NCBI RefSeq assembly: GCF_000338295.1
Contig: NZ_ANMO01000067.1
Span: 1 to 64,000 of the forward strand
Source of the DNA: Rhodopirellula europaea 6C
Lineage (GTDB): Bacteria > Planctomycetota > Planctomycetia > Pirellulales > Pirellulaceae
Direction: 5' to 3'
Length of the DNA: 64,000 nucleotides
Shown: positions 35,077 through 44,948 of the stretch, one piece after another
How the letters are laid out: each line of letters begins with the position of its first letter
Numbering within the stretch: position 1 is the stretch's first letter
Notes under the pieces: generated by a model
The model's database searches: none
Told to the model about the DNA's origin: nothing
Seen by the model: only the letters and a program-made list of their open reading frames with translations
Position numbers and translations under genes: made by a program

Positions 35077-37812
35077 GTGCCGGATATGCGGGTTATGCGG
35101 CCTACGATTCACCGCGGCATCTTTTCTTACGGATTTGACTTCAGAATGCGGCAAGGCAGTCTCTCGACTCGGCACCTGACGGAACTCCCCAGCCGACAGC
35201 CGTTGACCATGTTTGCCGCCACCGGGCTGGCCGGTCTGACTCTCAACCATGCTTGCCCTCAATCTCCGCGAGTCTGGTTCGGGGCGATGATCGCGATGGC
35301 GATTGCCTGGGCCTTAGCTTGGTTGGTTGTCACGCCAGGCCGTTCCGACACCGCCGGTAGCCGCACGCGATCCCAAATCAGATTGCAATCTCGATTCAGA
35401 ACAGTGTGCTGGTTCGGTTTTTTTCTGTTCGCTTTCGCGGGAAGACACGCGTTGGATGAATGGCAATACGCTTCGGCGACCATCCGCGAAATACTGACCT
35501 ACGAGGAAGAGCCGACGGTCATGGTCGCGGTGGTCGATGAGCCCGTTCGTTTGCAAAGAGATGCTCTGGAGAACACTGTCGCAAGGACGTCCGGGCTCGA
35601 TGGTGCTCGCGGAAACAAAACGGTTGCATCCGATGTGCAGTATCAAACTCGACTGATCGTTCGAGTACTGACGATGCGGCGTGGCACTCGGCAAGTTCCC
35701 TTCACCGGCCGAGTGATGGTGATGGTCGATGCGGAACGCGAGGACTTACGACCGGGTGATCCAGTCGAACTGTATGGTCGCATCGCTGCGATTCCCCCAC
35801 CGAGCAACCCAGGTGAAACCGATCAGCATATCGCAGCACGTCGGCAAAACATTCACGCACGCATGCGGGTGGGTTCGGCCGATCAAGTTCAACTGCTGAG
35901 AGGCGACGAAGTCACCAAAGGTGCATTGCCGTGGGACAATGCTCTTCAGCGATGGTTGGCCGATCGCGCCGCTTCGGCTCGTGACACGATTTTGAACCAG
36001 ATCGAACCGTCGCAACGCGGACTCGCGCTGGCTTTGACGCTCGGCCAACGAGATTTCCTGGATCGTCCAACGAACGAACGGTTGCTGGTCACCGGCACCG
36101 CGCACCTGCTGTCGGTCAGCGGACTGCATTTGGGGATCATTGTTTTGTTGACTGGTGCGGTGGCTGGTTTGTTGCGTCTACCCATCGCCGGATCAGTGAC
36201 ATTGATTGTGATCGTGATGCTGTTTTATGTCGCCATCACCGGTGCTCGACCGCCGGTCACACGAGCCGCGATCCTGATGTCGACGGTCATTCTCGCCCGC
36301 CTCCTGGCTCGTCCACATCACCCGCTCAACTCGTTGTCTTTAGCCGCCATCATCCTGATGGTTTGGATGCCGGCGGAGATCTTTGGCATCGGTGTGCAGT
36401 TGTCTTTCTTGGCCGTCGCCACCTTGTTGATGTGCGGACGTCCTTTCTCCGGTGCACTGACGCCCGCGGCGGAAACGATTCGTGTCGAAGAACGCTTTGA
36501 TGAGTTGGCCCAACAATCCCATGCTGCGTGGCGACGGTTGTTGTCGTTTTGCCTTTCATGGACCGGACGCGTGCTGTGGTACAGCGGCGCTGTCACCATC
36601 ATGGCTCTGCCTTTGGTTTGGTCGCAATTCCATGTAGTCTCACCGATAAGCGTCATCGTCAATGTCATGCTTTCACCATTGATGGCTCTCGCGTTGTCCG
36701 CCGGCGTGATGACGATCTTGCTCGGCTGGTGGTTGCCATCTCTGGCGTGGATTCCCGGCGGAGTCTGCGGCAGGTTGCTTTCGATCATGCAGTGGATGAT
36801 CGATTCAGCGGCGGGCTTGCCTGGAGGTCACTTTTGGTTGCCGTCGCCACCGACGTTTTGGATCGTGATCTTCTACCTCGGTTTAATTTCGTGGGCTGCG
36901 ATTCGGCCAATGGTGACCTCCCAGGGCATTCGTCGTCGTATGATCGAAGCCGGTTTGTTGGTCAGTTGGATCGGGATCGCCTACGGGTTGGCCACCAACT
37001 CAGCGGATCTTCCTGATCAAACGTTGGAAGCTACCTTCGTCGACGTGGGACACGGAACTGCGACAATCCTGCGTCCCAACGAGCGTGAAGTGTGGCTCTA
37101 TGATTGCGGCTGGATGGGCAACGCCAACGCAACCAGTCGGAATATCGAGGATGCGTTGTGGGCATTGGGAGCCACGCACATCGACGGGATTTTTCTTTCG
37201 CATGCCGACACCGATCACTTCAATGCGTTGCCGGGGTTGGCCAAACGATTTTCGATCGGAGTGATCGTTGTTCCGCCCGGTTTCTTTGATGGCGACGGTT
37301 TCGCGTTGGCTCAGGCTTCGGAAACGATCCGCCGACACCGGATTCCGGTTTTGGAAGTTCATCGAGGCGAGCGAGTTCGACACACCGGCCCCAGTTGGCT
37401 GGATCGGGTCACGGTGCTGCACCCGCCCAAAGAACGAATCGAAGCCAACGACAATGCGAATTCGCTGGTGCTAAGGATCGATTCGGGAAATCGCGTGCTC
37501 TTATTGCCGGGTGATCTGGAACCACCGGGAACCGCGGTGCTGACCAACACACCTCGGCCGCCACCCGGCGGGGTGATGATGGCACCGCATCACGGCAGTT
37601 TGCAAATGGACGCCGAGGCGGTTCTGCGTTGGGCACGACCATTGGAAACGATCGTCAGCGGTGGCCGGAGGGCTGCCAAACCCGAGGTCACCGAAATGCT
37701 GTCCGCGGCGGGAGGCGGCGTGCACGTGACATCGCGTGATGGAGCCATCCGAGTGCGAATGGATGCCGAAGGAACACTTCAAATCCACGCATTCTCCGAA
37801 CAACCGTGGTGA
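35077..37812 (+). CDS. comEC: ComEC/Rec2-family DNA-uptake channel protein
   Basis: 911 residues from a GTG at 35077; later in-frame ATGs (35086, 35146, 35209) are also possible. An N-terminal soluble/OB-like region is followed by the competence domain with about nine membrane segments (about 320-620, including GTAHLLSVSGLHLGIIVLLT, a family signature). The C-terminal metallo-beta-lactamase domain (about 650-890) has LSHADTDHFNALPGL and MMAPHHGS motifs. ComEC forms the inner-membrane channel for single-stranded DNA in natural transformation; the lactamase domain is a proposed nuclease. With comM in the same window, this hints at competence. Confidence 0.9.
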   Translation: MPDMRVMRPTIHRGIFSYGFDFRMRQGSLSTRHLTELPSRQPLTMFAATGLAGLTLNHACPQSPRVWFGAMIAMAIAWALAWLVVTPGRSDTAGSRTRSQIRLQSRFRTVCWFGFFLFAFAGRHALDEWQYASATIREILTYEEEPTVMVAVVDEPVRLQRDALENTVARTSGLDGARGNKTVASDVQYQTRLIVRVLTMRRGTRQVPFTGRVMVMVDAEREDLRPGDPVELYGRIAAIPPPSNPGETDQHIAARRQNIHARMRVGSADQVQLLRGDEVTKGALPWDNALQRWLADRAASARDTILNQIEPSQRGLALALTLGQRDFLDRPTNERLLVTGTAHLLSVSGLHLGIIVLLTGAVAGLLRLPIAGSVTLIVIVMLFYVAITGARPPVTRAAILMSTVILARLLARPHHPLNSLSLAAIILMVWMPAEIFGIGVQLSFLAVATLLMCGRPFSGALTPAAETIRVEERFDELAQQSHAAWRRLLSFCLSWTGRVLWYSGAVTIMALPLVWSQFHVVSPISVIVNVMLSPLMALALSAGVMTILLGWWLPSLAWIPGGVCGRLLSIMQWMIDSAAGLPGGHFWLPSPPTFWIVIFYLGLISWAAIRPMVTSQGIRRRMIEAGLLVSWIGIAYGLATNSADLPDQTLEATFVDVGHGTATILRPNEREVWLYDCGWMGNANATSRNIEDALWALGATHIDGIFLSHADTDHFNALPGLAKRFSIGVIVVPPGFFDGDGFALAQASETIRRHRIPVLEVHRGERVRHTGPSWLDRVTVLHPPKERIEANDNANSLVLRIDSGNRVLLLPGDLEPPGTAVLTNTPRPPPGGVMMAPHHGSLQMDAEAVLRWARPLETIVSGGRRAAKPEVTEMLSAAGGGVHVTSRDGAIRVRMDAEGTLQIHAFSEQPW

Positions 37813-37861
37813 GCGATCCCTTCCAGGCTGACAATTTTCCAGGTCGGTGTACGATAAAGCC

Positions 37862-38800
37862 ATGATGGAACTCTTGCGTCAAATTTCGGTCACCTGTTTC
37901 TCGGCCAGCTACCTCGTGGTACTGGTGTTAGAAGCGTTGCGTTTTCTCGGGCGCGTCCCCGGCCGCGGCCTGGCAGTGATCGTGATGATGGGTCTGGGTA
38001 TTTTCACCCACGTCACCTACCTGACGCTGCGAGCCGCGTCGATTGCTAACGAAGCCAACGTCGGGCGTCTGGCAACATGGACCGATTGGTCGCTGATGGT
38101 CGCATTGGGATTGGCAATCGCCTTTTTCGCGTTCTATCTGAGACGGCCGGACACGGTCATCGGCCTGTTCTTTCTGCCGGCAATCCTCGCGATGATCGCA
38201 CTTTCGCGAGCGGTTAGCCACATGCCCGCTTTTGAACGCAGCGAAGCCGTCGAGGTTTGGCGAGGCGTCCACGGTGCATCCATGATGCTGGGTTCGGCTG
38301 CCGTTCTGATCGGCTTTTTGGCCGGAGCGATGTATCTGGTCCAGTCGCGGCGTTTGAAACGCAAGCAAGCTGGTTCATCGCTCCGTTTGCCAACCCTGGA
38401 AACCCTTCAAAACCTTAACCGAAGTTGCTTGATCATCAGCACCGCGGCCGTCGGGGTGGGACTCGTCTCCGGTGTCGTCATGAACTGGAACCGTCTGGGC
38501 GTGATTCCGTGGACCGATGGTGGAATCGTCCTCTCCGGCGTTCTGTTCCTGTGGTTGGTGTCAGCCACATTGGTCGAGTACTTCTACGCTCCCGCCAGCC
38601 GCGGCCGCAAAGTCGCTTATTTGACTCTGGCCAGCTTTGGATTCTTGGCGCTCGCCATGACCGGTGTGCTGTCCAGTTCCCACGGTGCCGATCAATCCGA
38701 CGTCCCCGCGGAAACGCCAATCCAAAACATCGACTCAGAGATCGAGTTGCCCGAAAACAAAGTGGCACCGGAAATGACAACGCCACGAGGCCAGTCATGA
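37862..38800 (+). CDS. hemX: HemX/CcsA-like cytochrome c assembly family membrane protein
   Basis: 312 residues from the ATG at 37862 (MMELLRQISVTCFSASYLVV). Eight or so hydrophobic segments are visible. The central conserved stretch WRGVHGASMMLGSAAVLIGF resembles the Trp- and His-containing motif of CcsA/HemX proteins. In many bacteria such a gene precedes hemA and is called hemX; it may affect glutamyl-tRNA reductase level or haem handling. The stop overlaps the hemA ATG (ATGA), giving translational coupling. The C-terminal ~35 residues are polar. Confidence 0.82.
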   Translation: MMELLRQISVTCFSASYLVVLVLEALRFLGRVPGRGLAVIVMMGLGIFTHVTYLTLRAASIANEANVGRLATWTDWSLMVALGLAIAFFAFYLRRPDTVIGLFFLPAILAMIALSRAVSHMPAFERSEAVEVWRGVHGASMMLGSAAVLIGFLAGAMYLVQSRRLKRKQAGSSLRLPTLETLQNLNRSCLIISTAAVGVGLVSGVVMNWNRLGVIPWTDGGIVLSGVLFLWLVSATLVEYFYAPASRGRKVAYLTLASFGFLALAMTGVLSSSHGADQSDVPAETPIQNIDSEIELPENKVAPEMTTPRGQS

Positions 38801-40077
38801 CCCTGAAGATGATCGGGTGCAGCCATCACGATGCTGCCGTTGAAATACGCGAGCAGTTGTCGTTCACCGAGAACGAAATCAATCGCATCTTCGAACTATT
38901 TGGCCAACGCTTTGCCGATGCCGAACTGGTTCTCCTGAGCACCTGCAACCGGGTCGAGTTGTATGGAGCGGGCAACAATCCGGCTTCCCTGCAATCCGAC
39001 GACTTGATTGATTTGGTCGCCGATTGCCTGAACCAATCGCGTGACTTCGTCGCCAACCACATGATCATCCGGGAAGGCCGCGAAGCCGTCGAACACTTGT
39101 TCTTGGTCGCCGCCAGTTTGGACAGCATGGTCGTCGGCGAAGCCCAAATCCTGTCGCAGGTCAAACAGTCCTACGACTTGGCCAACGATGCCGATCGCAC
39201 CGGCCCAATCACGCACGGAGTGTTCCAAGCCGCCAACCGAACTGCCAAGCGAGTGCAAACGGAGACCAGCATTCACCGTCGCCGGTTGAGCGTTCCCAGT
39301 GTTGCGATCGGCGAAGTTGTTCCCGAAGTCTTCAATCGGCTGCAGGGCAAACGTGTGGTGCTGTGCGGTGCCGGCGAGATGGCCGAAGAAACGCTTCGAT
39401 ATCTAAAGAACGGCGGTGCGAACAATTTATGCGTCGTCAACCGAAGTCTCGATCGAGCACAGAAGCTGGCCGAAGAATTTGGCGCCGACGCTGAATCGAT
39501 GGACAGTCTGCACGACCAGATTGTGCAAGCGGATCTGCTGATCGGCACCACCTCAGCCGAAGAACCGATCGTCGACGCATCCACCTTTGCGGCTCTGAAT
39601 GCCAAACGAGGTGGCCGCATCATGTTGGTTCTCGACTTGGCCGTTCCGCGAGACTTCGATCCGATCATCGGCGACGAAGCCGGTGTGTACCTGTACCAGA
39701 TCGATGACCTGCAGGCTGCCTGCAATCGAAACCGCCGCGAACGCGAAAAGCAGTGGCCGAAAGCGAAGAAGATCATCGATGAGGAAGTCGATGGCTTCTT
39801 CCAATCACTGCAACAACGAGCGACCGGACCGGTCATTCGCCGGCTTCGTGAACGGGCTGACAAAGTCAAAGCGGAAGAACTGCAGCGTCTGTTTGGAAAG
39901 CTCAATGGTTCCACCGACACGGCCATGCAGAAGGAGATCGAAAAATCTTTCGATCGACTGACCAACAAACTGCTGCATCCGCCGATGGCCTCGCTGCGAG
40001 ATGACGCGGCGGACGGGCACTCGCGAGGACTGCTGGAGGCGTTGCGGCATCTGTTCAACCTGGGCGAAGACTCTTAG
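38797..40077 (+). CDS. hemA: Glutamyl-tRNA reductase
   Basis: 426 residues from the ATG at 38797 that overlaps hemX (MTLKMIGCSHHDAAVEIREQ). The catalytic Cys50 lies in LLSTCNRVELYG. The glutamyl-binding segment LDSMVVGEAQILSQVKQSY and the NADPH-binding GAGEMAEETLRYL follow. A C-terminal dimerisation helix region ends the protein. The enzyme reduces glutamyl-tRNA-Glu to glutamate-1-semialdehyde, the first step of C5 haem synthesis. Together with hemW at 54 kb, tetrapyrrole genes occur twice in the window but not in one operon. Confidence 0.95.
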   Translation: MTLKMIGCSHHDAAVEIREQLSFTENEINRIFELFGQRFADAELVLLSTCNRVELYGAGNNPASLQSDDLIDLVADCLNQSRDFVANHMIIREGREAVEHLFLVAASLDSMVVGEAQILSQVKQSYDLANDADRTGPITHGVFQAANRTAKRVQTETSIHRRRLSVPSVAIGEVVPEVFNRLQGKRVVLCGAGEMAEETLRYLKNGGANNLCVVNRSLDRAQKLAEEFGADAESMDSLHDQIVQADLLIGTTSAEEPIVDASTFAALNAKRGGRIMLVLDLAVPRDFDPIIGDEAGVYLYQIDDLQAACNRNRREREKQWPKAKKIIDEEVDGFFQSLQQRATGPVIRRLRERADKVKAEELQRLFGKLNGSTDTAMQKEIEKSFDRLTNKLLHPPMASLRDDAADGHSRGLLEALRHLFNLGEDS

Positions 40078-40285
40078 TCAAACGCCCCAGAAATCGCTCC
40101 GATCGACGGGCAACCGTAGGATTCCTTGGCCCCCGCAGTGGCGCAACGGGTGGCTTGTCCGTATCAGCGGTGGGACGTTTGTCACAACAGGATTTTGCCG
40201 TCCGAGCCCCATCCATAGATTCCTCCGGTTAAACTGCCCCTCCCGGCATTCTCTTGCCCGAAACACACCTTCCCGGCCCCACCTC

Positions 40286-41023
40286 ATGAGCTCAACCGTG
40301 AACCGCGTACTTTGCTTCCTGACTCTTGCCGCCACCTTCGCGGCTTCCCCCGCCAACGCCCAAGACAGCGACAAGGCTGTTCTGGCCAAAACAATGAAAG
40401 GTGCCAAAACCGTCACCTTGTTCGATGGCAAAACCCTCGACGGATGGCGTGGGCGTGAGGACCTTTGGTCGGTCGACGACGGTGCGATTCACGGTCAAAC
40501 GACCGATGAGGAACCGATCAAGCAAAACACGTTCTTGATCCTCGATCGCCCGGTCAAAGGCAGCTTCGAGCTGACTCTGCAGTTCAAGATGATTGGTGGC
40601 AACTCGGGCATCCAGTACCGCAGCAAAGTCCTCGACGAAGAGAAATTCATCGTCGGTGGCTACCAAGCCGACATCGATGCGACCAATCGTTTCGCAGGGA
40701 TCCTGTACGAAGAAAAAGGCCGCGGAATTTTGGCCACCCGCGGACAACAAACCACGATTTGGGCGACCGGCGAAAAGACGACCGAACAATTCGCGACCGC
40801 CGAAGAACTCGCCAACAGCATCCATCTGGGCGAATGGAACGACTACCGCATTTTGGTGCGTGATAACCACCTGGAACAATTCATCAACGAAACGCTGATG
40901 ATCCGTTTGGTCGACCAACAACCCGGCAAAAAAGCCGACTCGGGAGTCATCGCGTTGCAATTGCACCAAGGCCCAGCCATGAAAGTTTGGTTCAAGAACA
41001 TTCAAATTCGCGAATGGAAGTGA
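40286..41023 (+). CDS. Secreted DUF1080 (3-keto-disaccharide hydrolase-like) protein
   Basis: 245 residues from the ATG at 40286 (MSSTVNRVLCFLTLAATFAA), with a signal peptide cleaved after about ANA (residue 25). The mature part is a single concanavalin-like beta-sandwich: VTLFDGKTLDGWRGREDLW, then NSGIQYRSKVLDEEKFIVGG, YQADID and WNDYRILVRDNHLEQFIN, all typical of DUF1080. Members are abundant in planctomycetes and are linked to 3-keto-glycoside cleavage. It stands alone between hemA and the sigma-factor gene. Confidence 0.88.
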   Translation: MSSTVNRVLCFLTLAATFAASPANAQDSDKAVLAKTMKGAKTVTLFDGKTLDGWRGREDLWSVDDGAIHGQTTDEEPIKQNTFLILDRPVKGSFELTLQFKMIGGNSGIQYRSKVLDEEKFIVGGYQADIDATNRFAGILYEEKGRGILATRGQQTTIWATGEKTTEQFATAEELANSIHLGEWNDYRILVRDNHLEQFINETLMIRLVDQQPGKKADSGVIALQLHQGPAMKVWFKNIQIREWK

Positions 41024-41077
41024 GCCAGGGACGTTTGCCCTATTTCCAACACGCTACCATGTAACCGGAGCGTGAAT

Positions 41078-41743
41078 ATGACCAAATCCTTATGGCCATC
41101 GGGCGACAACACGGAAGTGCTGATTCAAGCAGCACGCCAGGGCGACCCCGAAGCCGTCAATCAACTGCTAGACCGACACCGCGGCCCGATCCGTCGATTG
41201 GTGGAGGTCCGTTTGGACCGAAAAGTCCAGCGACGCGTGGACGTCAGTGACGTCGTCCAAGAAGTTTTGGTCGAAGCCAGCGGACGTCTCCAAAAGTACC
41301 TCGACGACCCTGTGATGGCGTTCCATTTATGGCTCCGGCAAATCGCCTGGGACCACATCATTGACACCTACCGCCGCCACCGTGTCAGTGCCAAACGCAA
41401 CATGGACCGCGAACAACCGATCGCCGGCGGCGGCCGTGTGGATGAGTCATCCGTCGATCTCGCGATTCAATTGTGCGACCCCGCGATGACTCCTGCCGCG
41501 GTCGCGACCCAGCGTGAGATCGCGACGCAAGTCGAAGCGGCCATTCAGAAGCTAGACGAAGGCGACCGCGAAGTCATCCTGATGCGTCACTACGAGCACC
41601 TTTCGAACCTCGAAATCGCTGAAGTTCTCAACCTGAATCCACCCGCCGCCAGCATGCGCTACCTGCGTGCGGTTCGTCGGTTGAAAGCGGTGCTAGAAGA
41701 AGACAAGGAAAACTTCGGCGTCGACAACGACTCGCAGGGTTGA
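41078..41743 (+). CDS. Planctomycete ECF sigma factor next to a Ser/Thr kinase
   Basis: 221 residues from the ATG at 41078 (MTKSLWPSGDNTEVLIQAAR), preceded by GGAG. The region 2 helices are around VSDVVQEVLVEASGRLQKYL and WLRQIAWDHIIDTYRRHR. Region 4 is the helix-turn-helix around DREVILMRHYEHLSNLEIAE. It fits the ECF sigma group that in planctomycetes travels with Hanks-type kinases (ECF-STK type). The kinase gene starts 7 nt after the stop. No anti-sigma gene is present, so phosphorylation by the neighbour could be the switch; that is inference. Confidence 0.9.
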   Translation: MTKSLWPSGDNTEVLIQAARQGDPEAVNQLLDRHRGPIRRLVEVRLDRKVQRRVDVSDVVQEVLVEASGRLQKYLDDPVMAFHLWLRQIAWDHIIDTYRRHRVSAKRNMDREQPIAGGGRVDESSVDLAIQLCDPAMTPAAVATQREIATQVEAAIQKLDEGDREVILMRHYEHLSNLEIAEVLNLNPPAASMRYLRAVRRLKAVLEEDKENFGVDNDSQG

Positions 41744-41750
41744 GGCTTCG

Positions 41751-43445
41751 ATGGCCTCTTCGCCAGACCCGTTGCACACCGCCTCATCCGACGAAGCTCG
41801 GTCGCATGATCAGTACCTTGCCGATGTGCTAGCGGAGATCACAGACAAAGTCTGCCAGGGCGAAGCCGTCGACTTCCACGCTATTTGCGAACAACACCCA
41901 ACACTTGCAGATGATTTGCAGCAGTTGTGGGGCGCCGTATTGGTCACCGACACCGCTGGCACCGCCTACGATGAAGCCCCGATGGTTCCGGATGTCCCCG
42001 ACGTTTCAGAAGACTCGTCGGCTCGTTGGCGTAGCCTTCGATTGCCGACAACCATCGGCGACTTTGATTTGCTGGAAGAAGTTGGCCGAGGCGGCATGGG
42101 CGTGGTCTTTCGTGCCCGCCAACGATCGCTCGACCGAGAAGTCGCGATCAAGATGATCCTTCGGGGCCGTTTGGCCAGCGACGCGGATCTGCAACGCTTC
42201 ATGGCCGAAGCCGCGGCAACTGCATCTCTGGATCACCCCAGCATTGTGCCAGTGTACGAAGTCGGTGACATCGAAGGCCGGCCATTCTTCAGCATGCAAT
42301 TCATCGAAGGACAAACCCTGTCCCAAAGAGTTGCGTGCGGTCCCATGGCACCTCGCGAGGCGGCACGAATGGTCGCCCAAATCGCTCGCGCCGTGGCGGT
42401 GGCTCATCAAGCTGGCATCCTGCACCGCGACATCAAACCGGGCAACATCCTGATCGCCAAAGACGGGCGACCGATGATCACGGATTTTGGATTGGCCAAA
42501 CAGGTCGGTGCCAAGATGGACCTGACCCGAACCGGCATGTTGGTCGGCACCCCCGCGTACATGTCACCCGAACAAGCCGGCGGTCGTCGCGGCGACATCG
42601 GTCCCGCCAGCGATGTTTATTCGCTCGGCTGCGTTCTGTATTTCGCTTTGACCGGACGAGCCCCCTTCGTCGCCGAATCACCGATGGAACTGGTGATGTT
42701 GGTCACGGAACAAGATCCGACGCCGCCGCGAGCGCTACGTCCAAGTTTGGATCGTGATCTTGAGATGATCACGATTCGTTGTTTGCAAAAACCAGCCGAC
42801 CTGAGATACCCGACCGCGGAAGCACTCGCTAGCGACATCGAAGCCTACCTCGCCGATGAACGCGTCTCCGCTCGCAGCGGCCGTTTCAACCAAGTCCTTG
42901 CAAGAGTCTTTCGCGAAACGCATCATGCGGCCGTGCTTGAAAAGTGGGGGCTGCTTTGGATGTGGCATTCGTTGGTGCTGTTGGTGGCCAGTCTGATGAC
43001 TTGGCAAATGGCGCTCGCTGGGATCAATGAGCGTTGGATTTACGTCTTCGTGTGGGTGATCGGACTGAGTGCCTGGGCCGCCGTGTTTTGGAAACTGCGT
43101 CAACGCATGGGACCGGTCACGTTCATTGAACGACAAGTTGCTCATGTGTGGGGCGCTAGCCTGATTGCGACCGCTCTGCTGTTTCCGTTGGAATGGTGGA
43201 TCGGACTGGAACCATTGCGATTGGCACCGATGCTGGGCGTGATCACCGCCATGGTCTTCCTGATCAAAGCCGGGATGCTGAGCGGAGCGTTTTACATCCA
43301 AACAGTGCTCTTGCTCGCAACCTCGGTGGCGATGGCGGTGTTCCCATCCGCCGCTCACTTGATCTTTGGCATCGTCGCAGCGGGATGCTTCTTCATGCCC
43401 GGCTACAAGTACGAACGCCAACGAGCACTGCTCGAACAACGCTGA
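41751..43445 (+). CDS. Hanks-type Ser/Thr protein kinase with a polytopic C-terminal domain
   Basis: 564 residues. An N-terminal ~100-residue segment resembles a small helical leader (ITDKVCQGEAVDFHAICEQH). The kinase domain runs from about 105 to 375: glycine loop EEVGRGGMGVVF, AIKM lysine (about 133), HRDIKPGN (about 225), DFGLA (about 245) and TPAYMSPEQAGG. All catalytic residues are intact. The C-terminal 170 residues have six hydrophobic helices and no extracellular sensor domain, which is common in planctomycete kinases. It is in one transcription unit with the sigma gene and is convergent with the GT39-like gene. Confidence 0.92.
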   Translation: MASSPDPLHTASSDEARSHDQYLADVLAEITDKVCQGEAVDFHAICEQHPTLADDLQQLWGAVLVTDTAGTAYDEAPMVPDVPDVSEDSSARWRSLRLPTTIGDFDLLEEVGRGGMGVVFRARQRSLDREVAIKMILRGRLASDADLQRFMAEAAATASLDHPSIVPVYEVGDIEGRPFFSMQFIEGQTLSQRVACGPMAPREAARMVAQIARAVAVAHQAGILHRDIKPGNILIAKDGRPMITDFGLAKQVGAKMDLTRTGMLVGTPAYMSPEQAGGRRGDIGPASDVYSLGCVLYFALTGRAPFVAESPMELVMLVTEQDPTPPRALRPSLDRDLEMITIRCLQKPADLRYPTAEALASDIEAYLADERVSARSGRFNQVLARVFRETHHAAVLEKWGLLWMWHSLVLLVASLMTWQMALAGINERWIYVFVWVIGLSAWAAVFWKLRQRMGPVTFIERQVAHVWGASLIATALLFPLEWWIGLEPLRLAPMLGVITAMVFLIKAGMLSGAFYIQTVLLLATSVAMAVFPSAAHLIFGIVAAGCFFMPGYKYERQRALLEQR

Positions 43446-43619
43446 ACAAACAAACTACTTTGCAATTTCCCTTCGCATTTTATTCGTAGTCCAGGTTCCA
43501 CCTGGAATCCCAACCGATGCTTTGGAACAAAGCGAGGCGTCAACAGCACGATCCATCACAAGCTTCCGACGGACCAGCGAATCACGGTCGCTAGGTAGAA
43601 CCTAGCCTACGGTGTCCGG
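43446..43619. other. Convergent intergenic region holding a composite GTAG repeat
   Basis: The gap between the kinase and the GT39-like gene is almost filled by the composite element at 43486-43610. No other feature is seen. Confidence 0.65.
43486..43610. repeat. Composite element bounded by opposed GTAG hairpins (125 bp)
   Basis: The left end is GTAG-TCCAGGT-TCC-ACCTGGA (43486-43506). The conserved tail with GCTTTGGAACAAAGC is at 43519-43533, ending GAGGCG. The right end, read on the minus strand, is GTAG-GCTAGGT-TCT-ACCTAGC (43590-43610). The layout and length match the element at 29243-29368, while the spacer between GAGGCG and the right hairpin is unrelated. Confidence 0.75.
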
Positions 43620-44948
43620 CTACGTGGTTGTGGTTCGGTCCGCCTTCTTTGGAACCACCAAGCACGCCACCGCAACGGCCAACATCGGGATGACCGGAGA
43701 GCGCATTCGTGGGTTGCTCCAGTACACACTGTGCACCGCGGTCAGCGTGATCACCAACGCGAACACAGGCCAAGCGTTCGGGCGTCGCCACAGACGCCAG
43801 TGCCGACCAACTCCAAGCACAGCGAACAACAGCATTCCGCTTTGATAAATCCCGATCGAAAGGATCACCATCATCGATCGATCGGGCGTGCGAGCGGGAA
43901 ACGGATGCCAAAGACTCGTCGCCCGAACGACGCACGACCAAGCAAACATCGCCGGCCGATTCGAGATGGTGGACCTGGCCATTTCATAGGCAACCCGATC
44001 ATCCGACACCTCGTCGTCGCCTCTTTCTCGGGCCTCGTACTCAGCGAAGAACTCGGTCGGATCCCACGGCGTACGTTCCCATGGCAACCAACTGCCCGAG
44101 GGTTCATCGAGGGAGTCATAAAACGATTCATTGTTCGCCAGCAACAATGTGTAGCCACCATGCGTGGTTGCCCAAATCGGGTGACCAAGTTGCGTAACAT
44201 TCCGCAACGTCCAAAGACCAACAGTCGCAACGAGAATCAAACCCACGACGCCGACGCGAGCCACTCGCCGTATCCGACAACTTGGACCGACGAAGAACAA
44301 AGCCGGAATCAACATCGCCGCCCAAACCAAGAACGTCGGTCGGCACAAAACGGTGAGCGACAACAATCCGCCAAATACAACGGCATCGATGATCGGCCGC
44401 GAAGGTGACAGATCACACGAATTGATTCGTTCGTCGCCGTCCAATTTGACGGCTCCCGGATTGGGGTTCAGCCTCGCGACCCACCACCACCAAACCATCG
44501 CGGTCAATGCAGTGGCAATGGTTTCCGTCATCACCAGTGTGGATTGCCACAATAGCATCGGATCTATGGCCACCAGGCTCGCTGCGATCCAAGCAACTCG
44601 ATCGGACCACCAACGGCGAGCGATGTCCCACGTCAAACCAATCGTCAGAACACCCAAACACACATGCAACATGGCCACCCAACCGGATGCCAAATGGCCA
44701 TCGTTGTCAACAAAGAATGAAAGCAACCACGGATACAGCGGAGGACGAAACGCGGTCGGGTTCGCCACCTCACCTTCACCCATCAAACCGAAGGTACCGG
44801 TTTGGGCCAGCGTTTCGGCGATCACTCGATAGGCATCCGGATCCGCATCCAACGAATCCAGTTTGGCCAGCACGATCGAACCTCGCACTAAAAATGCGAG
44901 GGTGATCCCGCTGACCAACCACAGCCACCGACGATCAGGATGGGTCAT
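43620..44948 (-). CDS. GT39/ArnT-like integral membrane glycosyltransferase-type protein
   Basis: 442 residues from the ATG at 44948 ([20 protein letters not shown]), which overlaps the metH stop by 14 nt. About eleven hydrophobic segments are visible. The first periplasmic loop carries [16 protein letters not shown] (acidic DxD-type site) and [17 protein letters not shown], the pattern of GT39/ArnT/PMT-like enzymes that use polyprenyl-linked sugars. The acceptor is unknown. It lies downstream of metH, probably in the same transcript, with no evident metabolic link. Confidence 0.75.
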   Translation of the reverse strand: MTHPDRRWLWLVSGITLAFLVRGSIVLAKLDSLDADPDAYRVIAETLAQTGTFGLMGEGEVANPTAFRPPLYPWLLSFFVDNDGHLASGWVAMLHVCLGVLTIGLTWDIARRWWSDRVAWIAASLVAIDPMLLWQSTLVMTETIATALTAMVWWWWVARLNPNPGAVKLDGDERINSCDLSPSRPIIDAVVFGGLLSLTVLCRPTFLVWAAMLIPALFFVGPSCRIRRVARVGVVGLILVATVGLWTLRNVTQLGHPIWATTHGGYTLLLANNESFYDSLDEPSGSWLPWERTPWDPTEFFAEYEARERGDDEVSDDRVAYEMARSTISNRPAMFAWSCVVRATSLWHPFPARTPDRSMMVILSIGIYQSGMLLFAVLGVGRHWRLWRRPNAWPVFALVITLTAVHSVYWSNPRMRSPVIPMLAVAVACLVVPKKADRTTTT

